DNA from: Leptolinea sp. UBA4782
Lineage (GTDB): Bacteria; Chloroflexota; Anaerolineae; Anaerolineales; Anaerolineaceae
Direction of reading: 5' to 3'
Assembly (NCBI GenBank): GCA_002403095.1
Contig: DHHC01000033.1
Coordinates: forward strand, 1-44,974
Length of the DNA stretch: 44,974 nucleotides
Under the pieces are notes generated by a model. That model worked only from the letters and a program-made list of their open reading frames with translations, was not told the origin of the DNA and searched no databases. Both the position numbers and the translations under genes were made by a program. Positions 34,913 through 43,270 of this stretch are shown here, piece after piece. The stretch's first letter is position 1, and each line of letters opens with the position of its first letter.

Positions 34913-35896
34913 TTAATTTTGCACTTTGCGGCCTGTCAGCGCAACTGCAAGGATGATGATCGCCCCACGGACGATCATTTGCTGGCTTGCGCTTAACCCC
35001 ATCAAAATCAAACCATTGTTGATTAAACCGATGAGGATTGCCCCGATGATCGTGCCAATAATCGTACCTTTACCGCCAAACATGCTTGTTCCACCCAGCA
35101 CCACTGCAGCAATGACTGATAGTTCATCCCCTTGGCCCCACTGGTACCTCCCGGATTGCATTCGCCCGGCATACAACATGCCTGCCAATGAGGCAACCGT
35201 GCTCATGATGATAAAGGTAAAAAGTTTGATTCTCTTGGTATTAATCCCGCTATAACGCGCTGCAACCTCATTGCCGCCTGTTGCAAGAGCCTGGCGCCCG
35301 TAAGGCGTACTGCGTAAAACCACATGACCAATCACAAGCGCAATTACAGTCCAGAAAACCAGGGAAGGTATGGGGCCAAAGTTACCCGATCCGAAGACAT
35401 AAACATAAGTACTATTTGAAATTGGAATTGGGGCTGTATTGGTAACCCACATTGCTGCGCCGGTTGTAATTCCCTGCATACCCAAAGTGACCAGGAACGA
35501 AGGTATTCCAATCCGGGTAACTAATGTACCATTGATAAAACCAACCAGCAATCCAGTACATAATCCACCCAGAATTCCAGGCACAAGTCCAAATTTTCCT
35601 ATAACCATCGCCGTTACAACCGAGGCCAAGCCTGCCACTGAACCCACGGAAAGGTCAATTTCCGCAGTAGCCAGAACGAAAGTCATAGCAACTGCCATCA
35701 CAGAGATAATGGCAGATTGCCTCATGATATTCAGAAGGTTGTTGCTGCTCAGGAAACCGCTTTGAGCCAGGGTGGCAGAGAAAGTGATAAATACAATAAT
35801 AAAAGTAATGTAGACTACATAATCCCGCCAATAGAAACGCTTGAAAAAACTTCTTTTAGATTCAGATAGATTCGGTGAAATTTTTTTCTCAGCCAC
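34913..35896 (-). CDS. Sugar ABC transporter permease (RbsC-like)
   Basis: A 327-residue membrane channel subunit of the BPD_transp_2/RbsC family with about eight to ten segments. Family landmarks are AEIDLSVGSVAGLASVV, TLGMQGITTG, GRQALATGGNEVAARYSGINTKR and MFGGKGTIIGTIIGAILIG. The start is GTG 35896, which overlaps the ATPase stop by eight bases and has AAGGAG nine bases upstream. A longer frame to 35980 lies inside the ATPase gene. It is the last gene of the operon before the terminator. Confidence 0.92.
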   Translation of the reverse strand: MAEKKISPNLSESKRSFFKRFYWRDYVVYITFIIVFITFSATLAQSGFLSSNNLLNIMRQSAIISVMAVAMTFVLATAEIDLSVGSVAGLASVVTAMVIGKFGLVPGILGGLCTGLLVGFINGTLVTRIGIPSFLVTLGMQGITTGAAMWVTNTAPIPISNSTYVYVFGSGNFGPIPSLVFWTVIALVIGHVVLRSTPYGRQALATGGNEVAARYSGINTKRIKLFTFIIMSTVASLAGMLYAGRMQSGRYQWGQGDELSVIAAVVLGGTSMFGGKGTIIGTIIGAILIGLINNGLILMGLSASQQMIVRGAIIILAVALTGRKVQN

Positions 35897-37412
35897 TGTT
35901 ACCAGCTCCTTGTAATATTTGATGGAGGCGCTCTTCACCAGGAATATCATAACGATTAAGAACCTGGTCGACCTGCCCATTTTTGATCACAATTACCCGA
36001 TCGCAAACAGCAATCAGTTCTTGCAATTCAGATGAAATGAATATTACACCTTTACCTTGTTTCGCCAAATCTCGAACAATGTTAAGGATTTCTGATTTTG
36101 TACCAATATCCACACCAGCAGTCGGCTCATCCATTAATAGGATTTCCGGTTCTGTACTTAGCCATTTGGCAATTACGACTTTTTGTTGATTTCCCCCGGA
36201 TAAGAACCTTACCATTTTCTCTATGGAATCGGATCGGATTTTTAATGTTTTTACATAGTGTTCGGCCAGGTCATTCCCTCGCCGGTAATCTACAAAGATA
36301 TTTCTATTTGCCAGCCTTTTTAATTGTATCATCGGGAGAATGAAATTATCCCTTATGCTGTGGTCAAGGATTAACCCCTGTACCCGGCGATCCTCAGGGA
36401 TGAGGGCAATGTCCGATTTCATACTCTCCTCAGGTGTTTTCACCTTGATGGATTTCCCCTTAACAAGAATGTCGCCCTCTTTAATTGGGTTGATGCCGAA
36501 AATTGCCTGCATTAATTCTGTACGTCCGCTCCCCATCAAACCAGCCAAACCAATCACCTCTCCCCGATGTAAACGGAAAGAGATATCGTTCACTCCTCTA
36601 TTGCATTTCAGGTTTTTGACATCGAGCAATACTTGATCTTGTTGAACAGTACTGACCAATTCCCTGCTGTCAATTGCTTCAGCTTTTCGGCCTAAAATAT
36701 GTTCGATTACTTTTTGAATAGTAAGATTTGAAATTTCATCTGTAATAATTCTACGGCCATCACGAAGGACGGTAATCCGGTCGGCAATTTTGAATATCTC
36801 CTCCATACGATGGGAGATATAGATCATTGAAATACCCTTTTCCTTAAGTCGCCGCATGAGCCGGAAGAGGGAAAGGGACTCTGTTTGGGTCAAAGATGCA
36901 GTTGGCTCATCGAAGATTAAAATTCGCGCCTCCTGCGATAATGCAGCGGTAATTTCAGTTAACTGGCGGTATCCTGTACTCAACTGCGAGACAACCGCTT
37001 GTGGATCAATATCAACTTCCAATTCATCAAAGAAGACTTTTGCGCGTCTCTCACATTCCTTATCATCCAACAATCCAAAGCGGTTTTTAATTTCTCGGGT
37101 TAAAAAGATGTTTTGCGCAACAGTTAGTGTGGGAACAAGGCTAAATTCTTGAAAAACCATCGATATACCTGCAGCGCGGGCTTCGTTTGGGGAATTAAAC
37201 CGGTCATAGGATTTTCCCTGAACTATCATCTTTCCATGATCTGGTTGATAAACACCCCGTAAGATTTTCATTAAGGTAGATTTTCCTGCCCCATTTTCAC
37301 CTAGCAGGGCATGGATTTCACCTTCCCGCAGCTCAAAATCAACGTCATTTAATACTGGGATGTTGTTGAAGGATTTTGTTATCCCTTCCATCGAAATGAT
37401 CGCGCTGCTCAT
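35889..37412 (-). CDS. Sugar ABC transporter ATP-binding protein (RbsA/MglA-like)
   Basis: A 507-residue double ATPase that drives sugar import. Domain 1 has Walker A GENGAGKST, a degenerate signature LSTGYRQL, Walker B ILIFDEPTASL and switch ISHRMEE. Domain 2 has the shortened P-loop GLMGSGRTELM, signature LSGGNQQKV, and Walker B ILLMDEPTAGVD. This asymmetry is usual for RbsA/MglA. The N-terminal domain is the closest relative in the window of the ABC domain fused to the kinase at 43271-44869. It starts 194 bases after the binding-protein gene, beyond a long inverted repeat. Confidence 0.95.
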   Translation of the reverse strand: MSSAIISMEGITKSFNNIPVLNDVDFELREGEIHALLGENGAGKSTLMKILRGVYQPDHGKMIVQGKSYDRFNSPNEARAAGISMVFQEFSLVPTLTVAQNIFLTREIKNRFGLLDDKECERRAKVFFDELEVDIDPQAVVSQLSTGYRQLTEITAALSQEARILIFDEPTASLTQTESLSLFRLMRRLKEKGISMIYISHRMEEIFKIADRITVLRDGRRIITDEISNLTIQKVIEHILGRKAEAIDSRELVSTVQQDQVLLDVKNLKCNRGVNDISFRLHRGEVIGLAGLMGSGRTELMQAIFGINPIKEGDILVKGKSIKVKTPEESMKSDIALIPEDRRVQGLILDHSIRDNFILPMIQLKRLANRNIFVDYRRGNDLAEHYVKTLKIRSDSIEKMVRFLSGGNQQKVVIAKWLSTEPEILLMDEPTAGVDIGTKSEILNIVRDLAKQGKGVIFISSELQELIAVCDRVIVIKNGQVDQVLNRYDIPGEERLHQILQGAGNSG

Positions 37413-37503
37413 ACTACTCCATCGCTTTCATCAACCTATAGTTGGCCCGTTGACTGGTTTTGTCCATACCGAGCTGCTCCAAACTTCTACGCTCTTATAC
37501 TTG

Positions 37504-37585
37504 CAGGCTCTCTGGAATGTTGATGCTTCTCTGTTTTATACATCACTACTTCTCAATTTCAACAGATCACACCCCAGAGAGCCTG
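37504..37585 (-). repeat. 12-bp inverted repeat between sugar-binding protein and ATPase genes
   Basis: CAGGCTCTCTGG (37504-37515) and CCAGAGAGCCTG (37574-37585) are perfect reverse complements, separated by 58 bases. In the mRNA this would form a large stem-loop 21 bases past the binding-protein stop. No T-tract follows, so it is more likely a transcript-stabilising or processing structure that raises binding protein over ATPase than a terminator. Confidence 0.6.
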
Positions 37586-37606
37586 TATCTAAAGAATTAG
37601 CAGACT

Positions 37607-38782
37607 TTACTTAGCTGCGTCTACCAGTGACTGTGGGGGATCGGCATGGTAAACGGTTTCCCAGGCTGCCATGATGTTGTCTTTTTCCACCGGCAAAGCA
37701 TACAATGCAACATACGGTGGAGCTTCTTTGCCCAGCAGGCCGTAACCCGCGAGAATAGCTTCGGTAACGCCCTGATCAAAGGGACGTTGTGCGCCAAGTC
37801 CTTTAATGATCCCGCCCTTGGCAATTTCAATCGCAGCATTCAAACCAAGGTCGATTGTAGTGATGACCAGGTCTTCCCTTCCCATCGTCCGGGCAGCCGC
37901 CAAGATGCCCTCTGCAGGAACATCCCAGACACCCCAGATGCCTTTCAGGTCAGCGTGCTTGGTCAACATAGCTGAAGCAGCTTTCTCGCCATCACCTGCA
38001 AAGTCAGGTCCGGCAATCCCCTGCTCTTCAACAATTTCAATTTCAGGGTAGTTATCAGCAATAGTTTTCTTGAAGGCCTCATAACGCTGGCGAGTTACGA
38101 AGAAATCAGCTTCGTGATAGACAATGCCGATCTTCCCAGCGCCACCAACGTATTTTGCCATCAAATGGGCTGCTGCAACGCCATTGCCATAGTTGTCTGC
38201 AGAGACAACAGAGACATAATCTTTCCCTTGCTCCAGGTTTGCAGCGATGTTGTCCATAAACACAATTTTTACACCCTGGTCAGCTGCCGCCTTATATGCA
38301 GCAGAGGTAGCCACAGGATCAACCGGGATTGACACAATGATGTTGGGATTCTTGGCTAATACTGTTTCGATGTCAGCAACCTGTTTCTCAGTTTTGAAAT
38401 TTGCATCGGTAATAGCGATCACTTCGATGCCCATTTTTTCAAACTGATATTGCAAGCCTGCAACCTGTGCAGTTGACCAATCATTGCCGGCATAATGAAG
38501 AACGATTGCAGCCGTAGCATTCATGGCCTTAATCTGCTCCAGTTCTTCATCGGTCAAAGTGACCTCACTGGCAGGGGTTGGAGACTCGCCGGACGGGCCA
38601 GTGGAAAATACCTTTCCTTCCATGGCGGCAAGGGCTGCTGCGAAATCATATGTGACTTCTTCACCAGCAGGTTCTTCGGGGACTTCCACGGCCGGGGCCT
38701 GAGTGGCTGGGGCGCATGCGGTTAACAGCACACCCAAAATCAACATCAGGCTCAATCCAACATACAACGGTTTGTATTTCAT
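37607..38782 (-). CDS. Sugar-binding lipoprotein of ABC transporter (RbsB-like)
   Basis: A 391-residue extracytoplasmic receptor of the Peripla_BP_4 family. The lipoprotein signal ends at LLTAC, and an acidic Glu/Pro/Ala linker follows. Core motifs include NIIVSIPVDPVATSAAYKAA, GVKIVFMDN, VSADNYGNG, and GIWGVWDVPAEG before TTIDLG. ATG 38782 is used because an AGGAGA site lies just upstream; the frame extends to 38830 without support. Ligands of this group are mostly monosaccharides, and the adjacent beta-galactosidase suggests galactose or a galactoside product. Confidence 0.93.
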   Translation of the reverse strand: MKYKPLYVGLSLMLILGVLLTACAPATQAPAVEVPEEPAGEEVTYDFAAALAAMEGKVFSTGPSGESPTPASEVTLTDEELEQIKAMNATAAIVLHYAGNDWSTAQVAGLQYQFEKMGIEVIAITDANFKTEKQVADIETVLAKNPNIIVSIPVDPVATSAAYKAAADQGVKIVFMDNIAANLEQGKDYVSVVSADNYGNGVAAAHLMAKYVGGAGKIGIVYHEADFFVTRQRYEAFKKTIADNYPEIEIVEEQGIAGPDFAGDGEKAASAMLTKHADLKGIWGVWDVPAEGILAAARTMGREDLVITTIDLGLNAAIEIAKGGIIKGLGAQRPFDQGVTEAILAGYGLLGKEAPPYVALYALPVEKDNIMAAWETVYHADPPQSLVDAAK

Positions 38783-38866
38783 TTTCTCTCCTCTTTCGAA
38801 AAGTTTGCCTTTGGTTTTTACCTTGGGCATTTAATGAGTTTTGCAGATATTCTCCTTTGGCAGCGA

Positions 38867-38880
38867 AACCAGGTCTGGTT
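38867..38880. promoter_or_regulatory. Palindrome upstream of the sugar-binding protein gene
   Basis: AACCAG-GT-CTGGTT is a perfect 14-base palindrome in the 187-base gap before the binding-protein gene. It could be an operator or a small mRNA hairpin; no T-tract follows. Nothing else clear is seen in this gap. Confidence 0.35.
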
Positions 38881-38969
38881 ATGAATGGTATGAATAGGTT
38901 CGCCACACATGAGAATTCACACACAAAAGAAAGGTTCAGTATCCGCAGAAGACAAGTCTGTGTGGTTTA

Positions 38970-39773
38970 CTACAAAAGCTTCTGCAGTTCCGATGGCATC
39001 GGATCAAGCAGCACCTTACCAGCTGCAACCAGTTTCTTCAGCTCTGCCAGTTTGTCGCTTGCTGCAATAAATTCCCTGGCAGTGGCCAGGTCAGTGAATA
39101 TGCCCAAAGAGCATGGGAAGAATTTCCGGTTGACCCAATTCACCATTTCCTTGGACATTTCCTTCCAATCACCTGACCCAAGCAAATCACGGGGATCGGC
39201 TGTTGTGATGTCGCAGATTTTCTTTTGTTCATCAACTTCCAGAACCAGGCTTCCCCAGGCTTGATTGTGATCAAACACCGCTAACAGGATGGTTGTATTG
39301 ACGGGAACCAGGTTCTTCAACACTGCATCAACGGCTTCATATGATGCCCCAACCTTCCACTGCAACCCCAGGGTGTCGCGTGCTTTATCGGGATAGGTTA
39401 CAATGCCTTCTGGATAATCATCTAGTTTGGCAAACATCCGGTGAACATAAACATCCAGGTCTTCCTCTGCTTTCCAGCTATCCTGGACTTCGGCAAAATA
39501 CTTCTCGACAGCACGCCGTTCCAGCACCATGACAAATTCGGCTTTACCCGGGTTTGCCTCGTAAACTTTTTTAGCCGCAGCGAGGGCATCGTCCACCTTA
39601 AAAAGTGGATTTACAATCGCGATGCGGTCTGAGTGGACGACCTTTAGCAATTCGCCTTTTTCATGGATCACCACGATCCGGCGTTTCCCTTTGGCAGATT
39701 GCAGGAATAAAGCCTGCATATTTCGCCAATGGTTGACATCAATGTTTAACATAGGTGGGTTTTCATGCAACAT
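38970..39773 (-). CDS. Hypothetical protein in the carbohydrate operon
   Basis: A 267-residue protein that is not recognised. It has no signal peptide or membrane segment, so it should be cytoplasmic. The N-terminal half alternates strands and helices (RRIVVIHEKGELLKVVHSD, AEFVMVLERRAVEKYF). The middle holds TTILLAVFDHNQAWGSLVLEVDE, and the C-terminus is a charged helix ending LDPMPSELQKLL. GGAGGG lies eight bases before the ATG. It starts 18 bases after the beta-galactosidase gene, so it is very likely co-transcribed and part of the same sugar pathway. No function is proposed. Confidence 0.75.
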   Translation of the reverse strand: MLHENPPMLNIDVNHWRNMQALFLQSAKGKRRIVVIHEKGELLKVVHSDRIAIVNPLFKVDDALAAAKKVYEANPGKAEFVMVLERRAVEKYFAEVQDSWKAEEDLDVYVHRMFAKLDDYPEGIVTYPDKARDTLGLQWKVGASYEAVDAVLKNLVPVNTTILLAVFDHNQAWGSLVLEVDEQKKICDITTADPRDLLGSGDWKEMSKEMVNWVNRKFFPCSLGIFTDLATAREFIAASDKLAELKKLVAAGKVLLDPMPSELQKLL

Positions 39774-39791
39774 GGATTATTCCCTCCATCT

Positions 39792-41909
39792 TTATTTGGT
39801 ACATTCATAAATCTTGATGGTGTAAGGCGGCAACGTATCCGTCCAGGCACTGTCTTCAACCACAACCGGTTTACTCTCCCAAAGATCAGTCATCGATTTA
39901 ACCGGGACGCTTAGTTGCATTTTGGCAGTGGACGGTTCTGCGGTCGGGTTTGCAACAAATACAATGATTCTGTCATGGTCTGCTGAAACATGCACAGCCA
40001 CATCCAGGCGCAGATCTGACTTGTTTATCTTTATGACATCGAGATCTTTCAAGGCAGCAGTAACGCACAGGTTGGCATCTTCCATAGCCGGCAGGTAAAT
40101 CATGCGGCCTTTCCCAATCGTATAAACAGTTCCAATTGATACACCATCCACATTTAATGGGGTGCTGGGTGCATGGTTCAGGGCATCTTTAATGGTTGTA
40201 TCTGCAAACATTTGTTCATCAAGTTCAGGAACTCGCGGACCAAATACAACGGTCCCACCTGATCGAGCATATTCAACCAGTTTCTTTTGTAAATCTGTGC
40301 CCATGAATTCAAACGAACTTACTACCAGGGCTTTATAAGCCTGTAGTTTTTCTAAAGGCAGAGCACTGTCACTCAGCAGGAACAGGTGTCCGGTATCAGT
40401 TAGGGCTTTGTAATTCTTCATAAACCAGGCGGATTTTGCCATCTGGACAGGCTCTTTGAATCCAAGCGGTTTCTCGGATACGCTCATGTAGTTTGGATAT
40501 TCAGAGAATCCGAGCAATGGCTCCAGGAAATCACCAGGGAATGTGACCAAGACACTGGCAGCCTCTAATCTGTCGTAATCGCGGTTCGCCATTAGAAGGA
40601 CATCCACTCGGCGGCTCATCAAACCGATCTTCAGAGAATTCGCCAGTTCATTTACACGCCGGAACATTTCATAATTCTCTTTCCGTACACGTCCATCCGC
40701 ACTCACAGGTGATGCCAGCCAGCGCTGGCGATCAACAATCATGTAACGGCTAAAACCTTTGATACCATGCATCATGGCCGCTTTTGTGACAAATTCCTCA
40801 TCCTCAAAACCGCCAGGGTTGAGGTACCAGGGCCACACACCGGCAATGAATTCGGGGATGAATGGATACCGGCTTGTGCCTACCACATATGACACTACAG
40901 TTTTCACGTGGTCATACAATTCTTTGCGGGAGTAGATATCAAAACCCACAAAATCCAGTTTATCTTCTAACGCAAGCAGGTTGAATGGGGTGGTAATGCC
41001 GCTGACAGATCCGCCAGGTCCGAGCGGGTGCGGATAATTATGGAAAAGGGGAATCTCGTTAAGACCGCGCTCGCGCATCATATTTGCTAACCGTTGAAGG
41101 GAATCAACCAGGTAATGCTCGCGGTATTCGATCCAGTCAGTATAAACAGGGATATCTTCTTTCTTTTGACCCTCAAAGCGGCGGGGTGGATCAACCTCGT
41201 CAATAGAAGCATACTTCTGGCGGTGGACATCATTCAACTTACCCACGGTGCCATACTTCTTCTTAAGGAACTCCCGGTATCCTCGAATGGATGCTGGATG
41301 GTAGTCGCATTCATACGGGTTGATATGGAAGAAAAACGCCATCTCATTATCAACCTGGCAAGCAATAAGGTTTCCTTTGGGGTAGGCATGCTTTGCCAGA
41401 ATTTTCATGATGGCATCATACCAGACCGCTGTTTCCTCAAAGAATTTGTCCTCTGCATAGCACAAGGCTGGAATCGGTTTGGGAACCTGTGTCAGGACTG
41501 CTTTACTGCCCATCGAGGTCAGGGCCTGCAGCTGCGAGTCCTCTAATATTCGGCGAGGGTAACCAAACCAGGTCAGTTCAGAGTTAATCTGCGGACCAGG
41601 ACGAACAATGACATATAATCCCTTGCTTTCACACAGGGTGATGAATGCGTCAATATCATTGCTGGGTTTTATTTGGCCAAAGTCGAATTCACCGGGTTTG
41701 ATTTCATGGATTTCCCAGGGGATATATGAGGTAATCGCATTGAAACCCATCCCGATGACTTTATCCAGGATTTCGTCCCACTTATCACGATCTAACCTCC
41801 AGTAATGAACAGCACCGCTGTACAGCGAAACCACCTTCTCTCCCACCTGAAATTGCTGGCCGCCAGCTTTCATCGCATTAGTGAGATGACTTGGGGCGCT
41901 CATGGACAT
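39792..41909 (-). CDS. Beta-galactosidase-like glycoside hydrolase, clan GH-A (GH42/GH35-like)
   Basis: A 705-residue enzyme without a signal peptide, so predicted to act inside the cell on imported glycosides. The N-terminal barrel strand region SGAVHYWRLDRDKWDEIL...SYIPWEIHE looks like GH35. The acid/base E189 lies in CQVDNEM and the probable nucleophile E353 in FIPEFIAGVW; their 164-residue spacing and the FLKKKYGTVGKLN stretch fit GH42. A GH42-like trimerisation region (ALVVSSFEFMG...YARSGGTVVFGP) lies at about 520-590. AGGAGG lies six bases before ATG 41909. It is the first gene of the sugar operon. Beta-galactosidase activity is likely but not certain. Confidence 0.88.
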   Translation of the reverse strand: MSMSAPSHLTNAMKAGGQQFQVGEKVVSLYSGAVHYWRLDRDKWDEILDKVIGMGFNAITSYIPWEIHEIKPGEFDFGQIKPSNDIDAFITLCESKGLYVIVRPGPQINSELTWFGYPRRILEDSQLQALTSMGSKAVLTQVPKPIPALCYAEDKFFEETAVWYDAIMKILAKHAYPKGNLIACQVDNEMAFFFHINPYECDYHPASIRGYREFLKKKYGTVGKLNDVHRQKYASIDEVDPPRRFEGQKKEDIPVYTDWIEYREHYLVDSLQRLANMMRERGLNEIPLFHNYPHPLGPGGSVSGITTPFNLLALEDKLDFVGFDIYSRKELYDHVKTVVSYVVGTSRYPFIPEFIAGVWPWYLNPGGFEDEEFVTKAAMMHGIKGFSRYMIVDRQRWLASPVSADGRVRKENYEMFRRVNELANSLKIGLMSRRVDVLLMANRDYDRLEAASVLVTFPGDFLEPLLGFSEYPNYMSVSEKPLGFKEPVQMAKSAWFMKNYKALTDTGHLFLLSDSALPLEKLQAYKALVVSSFEFMGTDLQKKLVEYARSGGTVVFGPRVPELDEQMFADTTIKDALNHAPSTPLNVDGVSIGTVYTIGKGRMIYLPAMEDANLCVTAALKDLDVIKINKSDLRLDVAVHVSADHDRIIVFVANPTAEPSTAKMQLSVPVKSMTDLWESKPVVVEDSAWTDTLPPYTIKIYECTK

Positions 41910-41977
41910 ACCTTACCTCCTTTTTATGTTCTTTAATAATCTTGTTTTGGGCACCAACCAGACTGAAAAAACTGTAG

Positions 41978-42006
41978 AATTCTTCAGCAAGCTGGAAAGC
42001 GGTCAA
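41978..42006 (-). promoter_or_regulatory. Candidate promoter of the carbohydrate operon
   Basis: On the minus strand TTGACC (42006-42001), 17 bases, then AGAATT (41983-41978). The -10 is poor, so activation by a regulator would fit. It lies about 70 bases upstream of the beta-galactosidase start. Confidence 0.35.
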
Positions 42007-42056
42007 TCCGTTTTCTTACATCCCCAGAACATGCTAATAACACTGGCGTTAGAATG

Positions 42057-42070
42057 ACATGACAACATGT
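42057..42070. promoter_or_regulatory. Inverted repeat, candidate regulator site
   Basis: ACATG-ACAA-CATGT lies about 50 bases upstream of the candidate beta-galactosidase promoter and about 140 bases upstream of the response-regulator gene. That is a suitable place for an activator of the divergent sugar operon. Confidence 0.35.
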
Positions 42071-42139
42071 AACCGGCAGGTCTGTAAAATACTATAGCAA
42101 ATTATTGACTGGATTCGAGTAGATAATTTCCCTCACCAG

Positions 42140-42162
42140 GATAGGGGAAATCCCCCTCTATC
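42140..42162. promoter_or_regulatory. Second inverted repeat, candidate regulator site
   Basis: GATAGGGG-AAAT-CCCC-CT-CTATC is a near-perfect inverted repeat ending 33 bases before the -10 hexamer of the response-regulator gene. It could serve autoregulation. Confidence 0.4.
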
Positions 42163-42195
42163 TGATTGACCTGACTGCAAGCATTCTATTTGCCC

Positions 42196-42201
42196 TATAA
42201 T
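42196..42201 (+). promoter_or_regulatory. -10 hexamer of the response-regulator gene, probable leaderless start
   Basis: TATAAT ends six bases before ATG 42208, so transcription should begin at or near the start codon. The gene has no Shine-Dalgarno sequence. TTGACC at 42166-42171 is 24 bases away, too far for a normal -35. Confidence 0.5.
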
Positions 42202-42207
42202 ATAAAC

Positions 42208-43260
42208 ATGAACTCGGTACGAATTCTTATCGCAGACGATCACAGCCTGACCCGTAAAGGGATACGCAGTCTGCTGGAGGATTTTCCAGAGTATCAAATT
42301 GTGGCTGAAGCGGGAGACGGGCCTTCTTTGATGGAGACCCTGGAAACAACCCTGCCAGATTGCGTACTTATTGATATTTCCATGCCGAGTTTCGACCCCA
42401 TTTCAGCAACACGGGTCATCCGTGAACGTTATCCTGATCTAAAAATTCTAATCATAAGCGCCCATGACGACGATGTTTATTTACAGGGGTTATTACGGGC
42501 AGGCGTTAATGGGTACCACCTTAAAGGTGAACCGCTCTCTGATTTTCGATTGGCGATTGAAAATGTGATGGCTGGTGGGACATGGCTTTCCAGTCCGTTG
42601 GTAAAAAAATTGATCAATACAACCCTGGCGCGGCCAAAATCCATATCTCTTACCTCCCGCCAACTGGATCTGCTGGGACTGCTGCAAGAAGGTCTGGACA
42701 ATAAAGCCATTGCCACCAGGCTGGGTATCAGCATAAAAACTGTTGAAAATAATCTTAGCCGGTTGTATCAGGTGTTGAACGTTCAAAGTCGATTGGAAGC
42801 CGTTAATTATGCAGTCCAGCACCCTGAAGTTTTTTCCAGTCTTATAGAAAATAATCAAATTATCGAAAATGCCCTTAAAAATTCAACCGGTCCTTTCCTG
42901 ACGGTGCTCCTGGTTGATGACAACGCACCCTTCCGCAATGAGCTGCGGAACTCAGTTCGGCAGGCAAATTCCAATACACATGTGTTCGATGCAGAAAATA
43001 TTGACGAGGCTGTTCTGTTGACCAAGGACACACACCCCAATATCGCTTTCATCGATATGCTTTTACAGGATGAAAGCGGCATTGAATGTACCAAGATATT
43101 AAAGGACATTTCGCCGGCAACTCGTTTTGTCTTGATGAGTGCCTATCCAGATCTTGAATTCCACCGGTTAGGTCTTGAAGCCGGAGCTGTGGCGTTCATC
43201 GATAAAAAGGACCTTGATTTCTCAGCCCTTCGTCAGATAATTGCAGATTCTTCTACCTAA
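42208..43260 (+). CDS. Response regulator with REC-HTH-REC architecture
   Basis: A 350-residue regulator. REC1 (about 1-125) has D10/D11, phospho-acceptor D56, S84 and K106. A LuxR/NarL-type helix-turn-helix (about 148-206) contains LTSRQLDLLGLL and KAIATRLGISIKTVENNL. REC2 (about 232-350) has D237/D238, phospho-acceptor D283, S311 and K333. Both receivers keep all key residues, so both could be phosphorylated. NarL-type regulators normally end with the HTH; a second receiver after it is unusual. ATG 42208 is used; a TTG frame to 42190 would start inside the promoter. It precedes the ABC-kinase fusion by 10 bases and diverges from the sugar operon, its likely target. Confidence 0.9.
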   Translation: MNSVRILIADDHSLTRKGIRSLLEDFPEYQIVAEAGDGPSLMETLETTLPDCVLIDISMPSFDPISATRVIRERYPDLKILIISAHDDDVYLQGLLRAGVNGYHLKGEPLSDFRLAIENVMAGGTWLSSPLVKKLINTTLARPKSISLTSRQLDLLGLLQEGLDNKAIATRLGISIKTVENNLSRLYQVLNVQSRLEAVNYAVQHPEVFSSLIENNQIIENALKNSTGPFLTVLLVDDNAPFRNELRNSVRQANSNTHVFDAENIDEAVLLTKDTHPNIAFIDMLLQDESGIECTKILKDISPATRFVLMSAYPDLEFHRLGLEAGAVAFIDKKDLDFSALRQIIADSST

Positions 43261-43270
43261 TTTGAACTAC

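Noticed and set aside
35897..35980. N-terminal extension of the sugar permease
   Set aside because: It lies entirely inside the ATPase gene in another frame; GTG 35896 has AAGGAG upstream and gives a normal RbsC N-terminus.
37360..37614. 84-codon plus-strand frame in the gap after the sugar ATPase gene
   Set aside because: It overlaps the ATPase start and the inverted repeat, has no ribosome site, and its sequence looks random.
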